Part shown: in pieces, positions 31,802 through 42,190 of the stretch | Layout: each line of letters begins with the position of its first letter | Numbering within the stretch: position 1 is the stretch's first letter | DNA from: Neurospora tetraspora | Taxonomy: Eukaryota; Ascomycota; Sordariomycetes; Sordariales; Sordariaceae | Direction: 5' to 3' | NCBI RefSeq assembly: GCF_033439725.1 | Contig: NW_026944387.1 | Location: 2,232,001-2,296,000 of the forward strand | Length of the DNA: 64,000 nucleotides | Program-made: the position numbers and the translations under genes | The notes under the pieces: model-generated | What the model was told of the DNA's origin: nothing | The model's database searches: none | What the model saw: only the letters and a program-made list of their open reading frames with translations

Positions 31802-33064
31802 TCACAAATCATCCTCCAAAAACCTCCTCACCAACAAATTAAACCTCGTATCTTTCTTCCTAATCACCTCAGGCGTCAACCACTTCAAATGCCTATCCCA
31901 CGCCATCTGCCCCCAAGCATGATACGCCATCTGATTCTCAAACAGCCCCCCTCCATTCCTCGCAATCTGTCTCTCCCAATACTCCTTTTCCTCTTTCGTC
32001 TTCAAGGGGGTATGCATCCACTCGACGTGTCTCCATGTCCAAGTGGGCCAGAAGAAGGCGTCGGGAGGTAGGGCGCAGACATCTCCCTTCTTCGCCTCTT
32101 TTCCATCTTTCCCATCTTTCCCCCTTGCCTCCTCTCCTTTACCTCCCCTGCCGCCACCGCTTTCGTCGTTTCCTTCCTCGGCAAGTTCCTTCGGCAACAA
32201 AACACTCCGATAATTCCACGCCTCCTTCTCCAAGTCCACATCCTCATACGTATCCAACCACCTCTTGATAAACGTCGCGTTGGGGCGGGCGACAATCACC
32301 GCGTTGCATAGACCCCAGCGGTTGCCGCCTTCGTAGCCTAGGATTGTGTCTTTCCCATCTGCTGGTGCAGATAACAAAGAGGCAAAAGACCGAACAGCAA
32401 AAACGTCTATATCCAGGTATATCCCCCCCTGTTCCAACAGAATTTGTAGACGCAGCGTATCAGACATATGAGCATACTGCCCTTCCTCTGCTGGTGGCTG
32501 GTGGTGAACCAGCCTAAACTTCTCCGGCCACTTCTGCGCCAGTCTCCGGATCCAGGGGTTAGATAGCGGATCAGCGCCCGGATCAGGAGACGGAGGAGAA
32601 GAGAGGTAAGTGTAGTGGAGTTGGACGACGGTCGGCTGCAGAGAAACAAGAGCGGCGCGCAGGGCGAGGTAAGACAAAAAATCGAAGTGCCCGGCTGAGG
32701 GGTGGGAGTGCGGGTTGGAGAGGCCGTAGATGAAGTGGACTATGTTTGGGATTCCTCCTGGGTTGACTGTCCCTTCTGAGAAAGAGTGGGATGGATGGCC
32801 GTTGTTGTTTTCGTTTTCGTTGTCGTTGTCGTTGCCCCCGGACCTGGACCCGGGGAAGAAGGCATGGCCGCCGCCGCCATGACCGCGGAGACAGGCGAGC
32901 TCGGAGTCGGTGGGTGTGAAGGGTTGTTCGGTGGAGCGCTGGCCGGAGAAGGGATTCGTTTGGCGGATGTAATCACCGTAGTAGTAGAGGGTGGGGAAGA
33001 GGAGGTAGATGAGGACGAGGCCGGTTGTGATGGTTAGAAGACGCCGGGTGGTTTTTATTACCAT
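31802..33064 (-). CDS. GT32-type glycosyltransferase with DXD motif
   Basis: A single exon of 420 residues. An N-terminal membrane anchor (LLTITTGLVLIYLLFPTLYYY) fits a type II Golgi protein. The catalytic region has IPNIVHFIYGLSNP, SYLALRAALVSLQPTVVQLHY, and MSDTLRLQILLEQGGIYLDIDV with the DXD motif, then FASLL...GYEGGNRWGLCNAVIVA and FIKRWLDTYEDVD. This is the Gly_transf_sug (Och1/capsular polysaccharide synthesis-like) pattern. Asn/Asp/Glu- and His/Gly-rich low complexity lies before the domain (about residues 75-95) and a Gly/Lys/Glu insert near 285-310. The start is the ATG at 33064. The frame continues upstream only through TTG. The acceptor is not predictable. It converges on a GT15 gene, but a shared pathway is inference. 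Confidence 0.87.
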   Translation of the reverse strand: MVIKTTRRLLTITTGLVLIYLLFPTLYYYGDYIRQTNPFSGQRSTEQPFTPTDSELACLRGHGGGGHAFFPGSRSGGNDNDNENENNNGHPSHSFSEGTVNPGGIPNIVHFIYGLSNPHSHPSAGHFDFLSYLALRAALVSLQPTVVQLHYTYLSSPPSPDPGADPLSNPWIRRLAQKWPEKFRLVHHQPPAEEGQYAHMSDTLRLQILLEQGGIYLDIDVFAVRSFASLLSAPADGKDTILGYEGGNRWGLCNAVIVARPNATFIKRWLDTYEDVDLEKEAWNYRSVLLPKELAEEGNDESGGGRGGKGEEARGKDGKDGKEAKKGDVCALPPDAFFWPTWTWRHVEWMHTPLKTKEEKEYWERQIARNGGGLFENQMAYHAWGQMAWDRHLKWLTPEVIRKKDTRFNLLVRRFLEDDL

Positions 33065-35489
33065 GGTTTGAGCAAGGAGAGTACTCAAGTGAAGCCTTGA
33101 CGAAGTGGTGGATTATGATTGGAGATCAACGGAAGAATAAAAGAATGGCATGAAGGTAACGGCTTGGACAGTTTGTGGAGTGGGTGTTGTGATCTGATGT
33201 TTCGTAACTGTCCTGTTAAGCTGGAGTGTCTTCGAAAGGGACGGAATGGATGATGTGAACTTGAGGGGGAAGTGATGAGAGGGAAACAGACCCCCGTTGC
33301 ACAAACTTGAATAGTTCGCGTTTCCTCACACATGTTTTCCAATTCAGCCCGCGGTCAGAAAGAGCTTAGAGCTGAGGATCACGATTCCCGCCATTCTTAA
33401 ATAAGCTAGTAGTTCCACCTGGCTCATTTCTGAGTACTGTCGATGTCTGTTCTGTGAAGTTTCGGATCAGGGCAGGTAGGAAGGAGTGGTTGTCGTACGT
33501 ATAACGCGGCTTCCCACACAGCTTGAAACCCGCCTTACCCAAGAGACAGTGTGAGGTATATCCACTCCATATCAACTGTTTGCCATGGCGGATTGTAGGA
33601 TGAAAATTCACAAGACAGGATGTTTGATCACATCGAGAGTGATGTTGTTTGGGAATACATCCAACTTTCCGTTTACGTACTTGGGACGTTCCACTATAAG
33701 CTGCCCTGCTGCGCTATTGGACCCTGCAGTTGCTGCCCCTGAAGATGGTGGGGTTCCATCCTTCCACTGTATCCGCTGTGGGTGATTTACACCGTCCTGG
33801 TACTTGGACGATCATGCCTGTCAGTGATCGCGACCGCTACATCTCCTGCGCTCTTTCACTGCTGAACTTGCATCAACCTTCGACTCTCGCTGTGAGCTTC
33901 TCACGGCCGAATTGTAGCTCTAAATTGTGAGCAGTCTTGAATAGATGATTTTCAGCTTGCTGTATCAAAGAGAATTATCGCATGTATTGATCTGGGTTTC
34001 AGTCTTTACCTCTACTCATCCACCGTGGTGGTCTCACACCATGCAAACCAAGTGTCTGAATAGCTTCAAATCCTCACCTACTCGGGCACTGACCCCGTGG
34101 GGTTCACCGACCGACGACCCCTAGAAAAGACGTTTGTGGGTCTCGTCAGTCGTCACTGCACACAAGCTATGATCCGTCAGCTTGGGAACCAAAGGGAAAC
34201 GGGCGTTCGGGCCGACAGGGCATTCCCTTGCTGACCTTGCAGCCAAAGATCAGATGGTGCTTTCGAATCGACATATCAAACATTGATGTCTTCTTCCATC
34301 AGCTTTCCCCGTGTTTATGGTCACCGTCTTTTGTGAGATCTTGTCCATCTTCCCGTTTCCTAGAGCATCCTCAACGGTACTCTCCCAAGTCACCCAAAAT
34401 AGGATCGCCGGTCTTCGGACGCTCAGGTTGCCCTGGCTACGTAAGCGTCATACTCAGAAGCCCATTCCATTCCGCATCTGGATTCCGTACGGCGCGGGCT
34501 TGGGCTGACAACGTGGCAGCCGCCTACGGTTGTTCAGGTCAGCACTGAATACAGAACCCTGGCGACCATGAGAACCTCACAAGGCCTTGGCTATCCTTTT
34601 GTCGAGGGGTAACAACACATTGTTTCACCACCCGGTTTTCTGCAACTTTCCCGTTGCCGGTCAGGGAGCCGGTCGACTCAGCAAAAGGGCGGTAATGTTC
34701 CTTTCTCATCATGTGGTGAGGTAGCTTTTTTCACCATTGGAATCATCCACTTGGAGCCTAGGCCCACTGCCTGGTCTACCGCCAGCGGCTGCTGCTTGGT
34801 GAGACGCCCATTCCTGTCACTGTGAGGAGCTATTAGCGTTACCGGTTACCCTTATCAGCGGCAAAAAAACAAGCTCTCCTTTCTCATTTCAGCAGCACAG
34901 CACGTTCCTGGCTCAGGGCTGGCCGTTGCAACGAGAACCAAACCTGAAAGGAGAAGCTTGTGAGGTCCACGAATGTCGTAGCCCTGGTTGATTAGAAAAA
35001 GGTGGGTGTTTATTACGAGTCCAATAGTCCGCCGGTGCTCGAGCCCCCAACCTCGTGTGTTTTTGGTGTGTGGTGCCCGCCGCCCGACCTACCGTACCAT
35101 TGTTGTTTTTCGTTTGCGACTCGCGACGACATACCTTACGACACCTCTCTCTCTCTCTCTCTCTCTCTTCTTCCTCTTCCCCTCTTCACCATCTGGCCTT
35201 TTTGTGAGAACAGCTTTTGTCTATCGTATCATTGCGAAAAGCATTTTGCTGCATTTTGCCCTGCTGTTGTATTATTGTACTGTGAGTCGAACCCCCCAGC
35301 TTGCGATATCTGGCGCATCGCATGTTGTCGCTTGCGCAAGGTTTGCGCGGGGATCTGTTTCGCGACATGATCCGCGACCACATTTGCGCTCGACGCTTGC
35401 TCTATCTCGTAGTCGCGCTCTCCCAACCGTAATAGTACGCTCATACGTCTGCCTTTTCAGTTTCCATATATACCTTAAATCACGACAAC
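33065..35489. other. 2.4-kb divergent intergenic region
   Basis: Between the GT32 gene and the Lys/Ala-rich gene. I see no frame with codon bias. The last 500 bp look like a long pyrimidine-rich leader for the downstream gene and include the CT tract below. Confidence 0.45.
35145..35168 (+). repeat. (CT)12 microsatellite in a pyrimidine-rich leader
   Basis: Twelve perfect CT units followed by more pyrimidine (TCTTCCTCTTCC), about 320 bp upstream of the Lys/Ala-rich gene ATG. CT-rich tracts are common just upstream of transcription starts in highly expressed filamentous-fungal genes. Confidence 0.85.
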
Positions 35490-36047
35490 ATGCCTCGCGA
35501 AGGTACTCGGTCGTCAACCGGCAACTCCAAGCCGCGCGTCTTCCCCGTCGTCGACACCGCGCCGGCGGTCAAGAGGACTACCAAGCCCAAGCCCGCAGCT
35601 GCTGAGGAGCCCAAGGCTGCGCCCGCGAAGGGCGCCAAGCCTACGGGCGTGACCAAGAAGGCCGCCCCGAAGAAGGAGAGCACTGTTGCGAAGAAGGCAA
35701 GCATTCTCCCCTGCTGGATTTATGATGGGTCATGTCCGGTCCTCTTGGGCTGTGTGCATGATCACTGTCCTGTGCAGCATCCCGATGTTAACTCAAGCTA
35801 CAGGTCAAGGCTGTAGCGGACAAGGTCGAGAAGAAGGCTGGAAAGACGGCCGACAAGGCAGAGAAGAAGGCCGAGAAGGCGGCCGCGGAGCCAAAGGTAC
35901 CGTTTCACCCACCTACCACCTCATTCTCCCACTGGCATCATTCACTTTGGCTAACAAATGGCACTGAAGGAGACCAAGCCCAAGGCTGCGCCCAAGAAGA
36001 AGGCTGCTGCTGCTCCTGCCGCTGCTCCTGCCGCTACTGCCGAGTAA
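35490..36047 (+). CDS. Small Lys/Ala/Pro-rich basic protein (function unknown)
   Basis: Three exons, 35490-35696, 35804-35896 and 35970-36047, all in phase 0, giving 125 residues. Intron 1 appears to be a GC-AG intron (AAG|GCAAGC ... CTACAG). Intron 2 is GTACCG...CTGAAG with CTAAC as branch point. The protein is almost entirely Lys, Ala, Pro, Glu and Thr (AKGAKPTGVTKKAAPKKEST, then VADKVEKKAGKTADKAEKKA, then KKKAAAAPAAAPAATAE). It resembles a histone H1 tail without the globular domain, or a LEA-like helix, but neither is established. The start MPREGTRSS follows CACGACAACATGCC. Codons are strongly GC3-biased (AAG, GCC), suggesting high expression. Confidence 0.72.
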
Positions 36048-37030
36048 ACTGGATCACCGTCCGAATCGTCTGTCTCTCAGACAGAAGGCGGGAGGAGCTT
36101 GGCCCATGTCTGCTGTCACTTGTCATGTATTTCTTTGGTTGGATATCTCTGCCGGTTGATATTTGGAGTTTGTGAATCGTGCAATCCGGATGTTGGGTTA
36201 TTCCGTCTTTTGTTTGGTCTGTCTGTTGGTGTCTCGTGAGTGTATGAAAGCGCAAATACCGAACGTGTTATCAAACTCTCGTGGCCTTTTCCCGTTTGAG
36301 TGACCATGGATCGTGGGACAAGTCTTGCCCAGTGAGGCCAATCGAGACCAGGCAAAGGTCATAGGGACATATCCTGGCGACAGGTCACAGCCTGGGATCT
36401 GCGCCGTGAAACGGTAAATGGTGCTGTGTGTACCTAGCCCATGTCTTGAAGCGGAGGAGGTGATGGTAGTGGTCTAGAATGAAGGCGCTCGTGATTGATA
36501 TTATGAGGTTCAGCTGAGCTTGCAATGGTTTGTTCAAAGTTGAAACGGATGAGGAAATTCCAAAGAAGTTCTGACAGAAGGTTGATGGAAGGAAACAGAG
36601 CCCACAGGCCACAGCTGCATCTCCCTCCAGGGCAGGCAAGCCCGCCATCACGCAGATGCCGGGGGCAATACATGGGATCCCGGCTGGCTGCAATGTTACT
36701 GGGCCTGCCAAGACCTGAATATCTCAAGAGGAAGGCTCTTGCCGGGCGTCAAAACAACAGCGTCACAGCAGTGTCTCTGTGCCCTATTGTGCCTACCAAT
36801 TGGCTGTTGCCAGGACTAGAACAACGTAACAACACCCCCAGACGGAGAGCAGGCCGACTGACGCGGCGCATCCATCGTTCGTCGCGCATCCCAATCCCTC
36901 CATTCCATTTCCCCTACCACCTCCAAAAAGTTGGCCGGCCGTTGTTGTCTTTGCCCGGACAACTTCCCTGGACTGACGGCGTCACACCCGACATGAATAT
37001 ACCGTATCGATTGACAGACCCGATCCAAAG
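36048..37030. other. Intergenic upstream of hir-1
   Basis: No supported gene. Open frames on both strands between 36385 and 37058 lack codon bias. Confidence 0.45.
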
Positions 37031-40000
37031 ATGCATCTTATCAAGCCTTCATGGCTAAGCCATAGTGGTGCGTTTGTCCTTGTCAGCTTCCGAAGCACGC
37101 CTCAGTTGCCATCATGTCCCCAAGCTGGCGGCAATCGCGAACCCACCACACCACAGTGTTATGTTTTGGTCATGGTCAAATCCCCAGCTAACCATTGTTT
37201 TGTGTTGATACCTAGGCGAACAAAAGGACTTCGAAGTTTACAGCTGCCACGTCTCTCCCGACGGCAAGAGACTGGCTACCGCCGGCGGAGATGGCCATGT
37301 CCGCGTCTGGTCCGTCGAGGCCATCTTCAACTCCCATGACAGAAACTACACGAAACCCCGGCAGCTCTGCCACATGAGCCACCATCTCGGAACTATCCAC
37401 TCCGTTCGATTCTCCCCCAACGGCCGCTATCTCGCTTCCGGCGCCGACGACAAGATCATCTGCATCTACCATCTCGACAGCAACCCACCATCCCACACAT
37501 CTACTTTTGGTACGGACAGACATGCTGGGACAGATACGCAGTAAAGGGCAGAGAGGCAGAGTGCTAACTAGGTTTCCAGGTACAAATGAGCCACCCCCAG
37601 TCGAGAACTGGAAGACGTATAAGCGACTGGTTGGCCACGACAACGATGTGCAAGACCTCGCCTGGTCCCCCGACAACTCGCTCCTCGTCTCAGTCGGTCT
37701 CGATTCCAAGATTGTTGTGTGGTCAGGGCATACCTTTGAGAAGCTCAAGACGCTGGCGGTACACCAGAGTCACGTCAAGGGCATTACGTTTGATCCGGCC
37801 AACAAGTTCTTTGCGACGGCAAGCGATGACAGGACCATTAAGATCTTCCGCTATACCGCGCCAGCGCCGAACGCGACCCAGCACGACATGGTCAACAACT
37901 TTATCCTGGAAACCTCGATTAGCGTCCCGTTTAAGCACTCGCCGCTGACGACATACTTTCGGAGATGTAGCTGGTCTCCCGACGGCAACCACATTGCCGC
38001 GGCCAATGCAGTCAATGGCCCCGTGAGCAGCATTGCCATTATAGAGCGTACCGGCTGGGACAGTGAAATCAACCTAATTGGACATGAAGCCCCTACTGAG
38101 GTCTGCATGTTTTCACCCCGCTTGTTTTACACACAAAAACCAGACGAAAACTCGAACTCGAATGGCGCTGCCGCCCCCGGCTTGGTGACGGTCATTGCGT
38201 CCGCTGGACAGGACAAAACACTGACCATCTGGAACACGAACACCTCTCGACCTGTCCTGATAATCCAGGACATAGCGTCCAAATCAGTCTCCGATCTCGC
38301 TTGGACCCCCGATGGTCAGACTGTCTTCGCCGCTAGTCTGGATGGTGGTGTAATCGCTGCCCAATTTGAGACGGGAGAGCTTGGATGGGTAGCAAAATCA
38401 GAAGAGAATGACAAAGCCCTGCAAAAGTATGGCGGATCCAGAAAGGGAATGGGGACCGCCGAAGACGTCGACGGTCTTCATCTTGAGAACCACAGCAAGG
38501 AGAAAGAATTACGAGGAGCCGAATCAAGAATGGGTGCCCTGATGGGGGATACAGGGCCTGTGCAAAAGGAAAGCACCACTACAACCAATGGGGTCAAACC
38601 GGCAGGAAAGACTGCCGACACAAACGGCACAGCAACCCCAGCTCCGCCAGAAAAGCCTGAGGAGGAAAGCGCCGACAAGACGGCCGAGCGAATTGCCGAG
38701 CTGAAATCGCGTGTTACGATCACGAAGGACGGCAAGAAGAGGGTTGCTCCTTTGCTTGTTTCATCGTCCGGAACAGGGTTATCATCCTTGCCACAGGCAC
38801 AGCTTGTTGGTGCAAGCTCGACAAAACCGGTTCAAAGCGACACCCCCCAAACGATATTGGATCTCTCGAAGCCATATGACGGTCTACCTCGCGGCGGTAT
38901 TGCGGCAATGCTACTGGGAAACAAGAGAAAAGCGGTTGTAGTGGAGGGAGAGGAGGAGGAGGAGCCTTCTGCCAAACGCTCAGCTACTGGTCCCGTCCCT
39001 ATAGTAGTAAATGGGGTTGATGGTCTAGAGCCGGCGCCTCTTTCAGCACCTGCTCATGGTCTTGTGCCTACGCCCGAATTCCTCCGACCGGCCGTCATTA
39101 GCCCCAATATTGCCTACTCTCAGGTCAGATTGGCTGTCCCTAAGGTTCGATCGCACATTCTTCGGCCGCTGGAGAGGGGCGTTCTACAAGAGGAGACCAG
39201 CCTAGAAGACGCAACAAAGGTACCAGAGAACGTCATTCTGGAGGCGAAGAATCCTGCGCACATTCGTGAACCCGCGCGCATAACAGCCACCAAACGGGGA
39301 GCCTTGCTATGGCAGGATTTCTTACCCCGTGCCATTATCCTGGTCGCTGGAAGCAAGCATTCCTGGGCCGCGGCGTGTGAGGACGGGACGCTTCACACAT
39401 GGAGCCCAGCAGGACGGAGGCTTATGAACGCCATCATGCTGGAGTCACAGCCCGTCATCCTTGAAGCGAGAGATTCGTGGTTGCTTTGCGTTACCGCGGT
39501 TGGCTTATGCCATGTTTACAACATCAAGACAATGTCGTCACCCCACCCACCTGTTTCTCTAGCCCCCATTCTCGACATTGCAATGACCTCGCTATCACCT
39601 CATGGCGCAACTCCAGCGCCTGGTGTGACGTCTGCTCATCTGAACAGTTCGGGTGTTATTGTTGTGACCTTGAGCAACGGAGACGGCTTTTACTATTCAA
39701 CGAGCTTATATGCTTGGCAACGACTATCGGAATCATGGTGGGCCGTGGGCAGTCAGTACTGGAACAGCAACGATTCCTCGGTCAGCGCGCTACAGACGAC
39801 AGCCGTGGGCCCAATTTCCGCAGCTAAGAACGGGGAAGGGGAAGCCAATGTCTCAGCCGGAATCATCCCGTACCTGGAACGTCATACCACGACTGAATTT
39901 TTGCTCAAAGGCCGGGCCTATACGCTTCAGCGCCTCGTCAAGGCCCTCCTGGCAAGAGACGGGTTTGAGAACTTCGAAAGCACCGTCAGCATTGCTCACC

Positions 40001-40424
40001 TTGAGAACCGCATTGCGGGTGCGCTGGCCTTGGGCGCACGGGAAGAGTTTAGGCTCTACCTGTTCATGTACGCCAAAAGGATCGGAGCCGAAAATCAGAA
40101 GACCAAGGTTGAGGAGCTACTGAATAGCTTAATTGGAGGCGTTTTGCAAGACGCAGATGATGGAGAGGGGTGGTTTAGCAAACAGGACAAGCTTTGCGGG
40201 TGGGACCGTAAGGACCTCCTACAGGGTGTTGTCCTTATCTTGGGTGAGTCTACCAGTGCTACTTCCTTCCAACGAGTGTTATACATGACTGTTCTAACTC
40301 GATAACAACAGGCAAATTCCGCGATCTCCACCGGTTGACTGTGCAATACGCCAGGATATTGGACATGACCTTGGGTGACGAGGAGAAGGAGACCACCGAC
40401 GAGGGCATGGAGGTGGAGGACTAG
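37031..40424 (+). CDS. hir-1: Histone chaperone HIRA/Hir1 homologue
   Basis: Four exons, 37031-37067, 37216-37509, 37580-40243 and 40312-40424, for 1035 residues. The first exon encodes only MHLIKPSWLSHS plus one base. The joins read HSG-EQKDFEVYSCHV, TSTF-GTNEPPPV and VLIL-GKFRDLHR. The N-terminal half is a seven-bladed WD40 propeller (GDGHVRVWSV, ASGADDKIICIYHL, SVGLDSKIVVWSG, ATASDDRTIKIFRY, CSWSPDGNHIAAAN, ASAGQDKTLTIWN, DLAWTPDGQTVFAAS). The short HIRA B-domain that binds Asf1 follows (ITKDGKKRVAPLL, about residue 490), and the C-terminal Hira domain includes WAAACEDGTLHTWSPAGRR. In the family it deposits H3-H4 outside replication and represses histone genes. The Ser/Thr-rich linker (about 390-480) is poorly conserved. 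Intron 1 begins GTGCGT. Confidence 0.95.
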
Positions 40425-41449
40425 GCGTCCAGCCTCGTGTCTGACTTGGTTGGGCCCTGCCCCTTGGTTGTGAAGCCCAAGCATACCAATGCCATCAGTT
40501 CTACCACCTTCCCGTCTGGTGGCACCAGAGTCGAAGATCAACAGAGGACCAAGACGCCCAGGAGTCCAAAGACCCCCTACAAAGGGACAGGACTCAAAGC
40601 AAAATATCCCATGGTCACCCGTTCCGCCTCAAAAACTAAGCGTTTCATCTAGCGGATGAAGGACCAAGTATCATCTTCGTGAGGACCAGCTCTATGCAAT
40701 GGGTATGATACCACTTTTGAACCTGGAGAGGATCCTACATAGGCCTGTGCTGTGTGCACTTGAGCACAACAAGATTACTGCTTCGCGGCAAAAGCTGACG
40801 AAGCGGAGGACCGATGGGAATATGGACTACCCCGTACGAGGCTTCGTATATACCTATACCGTGGCCAGTTAACGCCCAACGCATTCTTCCCCCGTAATGA
40901 ACAAGTGGCAGACATTCAAAGAAGGATTCGAGGCGGCAAAACTGCCTCTGCAAGCATCCTGTGACAAGAAAGCAAATCATCATTTTTACCTCTTCCGCCT
41001 GTCAGATTATCAAAAAGTTTAAATCTGTGTGGGGTTATCATTCGGAAGGCCTTTTCTACTACATTTCGGCGTTAACTGGAGGTTTCTCAAAGAGACAGCA
41101 CTGTGATGACTATCATCAAACAAAATAGACAGCTTACGCGGGCATTGGTTTTACCAGTCATAATCTCGTGCTCTGCACATTCTTGTTGCTCAACTGATGA
41201 CCACCTGGTGACATGTACAAAAACCACCGAAGGAAGGAATGGAGCTTTGTTGACACCGCCACAGACACAACATGCCTGCAATACAACACTGTCGTAGTAT
41301 TACAGGATATATAAGGTTGTAACATCCCCTTAGCCACCCACCATTTTCCAGTTCCTCCCGTCACTCCATCCCGTCACACCACCACCCAAACGACTCACCG
41401 TCTCACCGTTCGTCCAACCCATCTCCAACAAACAAACCACAATCCGATC
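40425..41449. other. Intergenic with TATA box for the next gene
   Basis: No supported gene. The last 110 bp before the small secreted protein ATG are CA/CT-rich leader (CACCACCCAAACGACTCACC). Confidence 0.5.
41306..41316 (+). promoter_or_regulatory. TATA-like box of the small secreted protein gene
   Basis: GATATATAAGG lies about 135 bp upstream of the ATG at 41450, a fitting distance for a core promoter with a leader of about 100 nt. Confidence 0.5.
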
Positions 41450-42190
41450 ATGAAATACTTCACAATCTTGCTTCTTCTCCCCTTCCTAACCACCACCGGA
41501 GTCCACTCCTCCACCACCATCACCATCGACAGCCGTCAATCAACTACAGACCCAATAATAACCACCTTCCACTCCTTCGCCGACCCAGACTGTAACGACC
41601 AGGGCTGGTCAACGGGCTACACCCTCTCCCTCTCGCAGGCAACACGAGATTGTTTGGGGTTGTATGAGAGCCGGAGTCTAAGCGTGGGATTTCTGGACGC
41701 TAGATGCCAGGGTAAGTAAAAAGTCTTTTTCTTTTTTTTTTTCTTTTCTTTCCCCCCTTCGTCTCATCTCGTCTTGTTGATATCGCTGGGCTTTTTTGTT
41801 TTGGTGTGGCTCTTGTTAGGTAGGTGGTCTTGTGGACTTGCAGTGGGAGGTTTGGATTTCGGGATGGCATGGCGACGCTGGAGACAGAAGGGTCGAGGGG
41901 CTGGGGACGGGAAGCGGCTGGGCTGGGGGGAAAAGGGTATGGAAGGAGGAGGGAACATGTAAGGAGCTGCCGCCGGGGATGATGGGATGGGATGTGGTAG
42001 GAGGGGGGTGAAAGGGAGGGACGATACAAGAAGGGTGGAAAGACGAATGCTAACATTGATGATACTGATAGTGACGATCTATACAGAGCAGGGATGCAAA
42101 GATCCGGGAGTGGTGATGGGTGTTGGAGGATATTTTTCTGATGGGGAGAAAGGGTTGAAGGGGTATAGGGTTGATTGTCCTTGGTGGTAG
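41450..42190 (+). CDS. Small secreted cysteine-containing protein
   Basis: Two exons, 41450-41711 and 42087-42190 (GTAAGT donor, TATACAG acceptor, possible branch CTAAC at 42050), predict 121 residues. The N-terminus is a clear signal peptide (MKYFTILLLLPFLTTTGVHS). The mature part has five Cys (PDCND, RDCLG, ARCQG, QGCKD, VDCPW) and ends in Cys-Pro-Trp-Trp. No family is recognised. The 375-nt intron is long for this genome and itself contains open frames on both strands, so the second exon is less certain than the first. Without splicing the protein would end after 89 residues. Size, signal peptide and Cys content fit an effector-like or cell-surface protein, but nothing shows a target. Confidence 0.62.

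Noticed and set aside
41712-42086. 118-codon frame on - strand inside the intron of the small secreted protein gene
   Set aside because: Pro/Ser/Leu low complexity read from a purine-rich intron, with no family signal.
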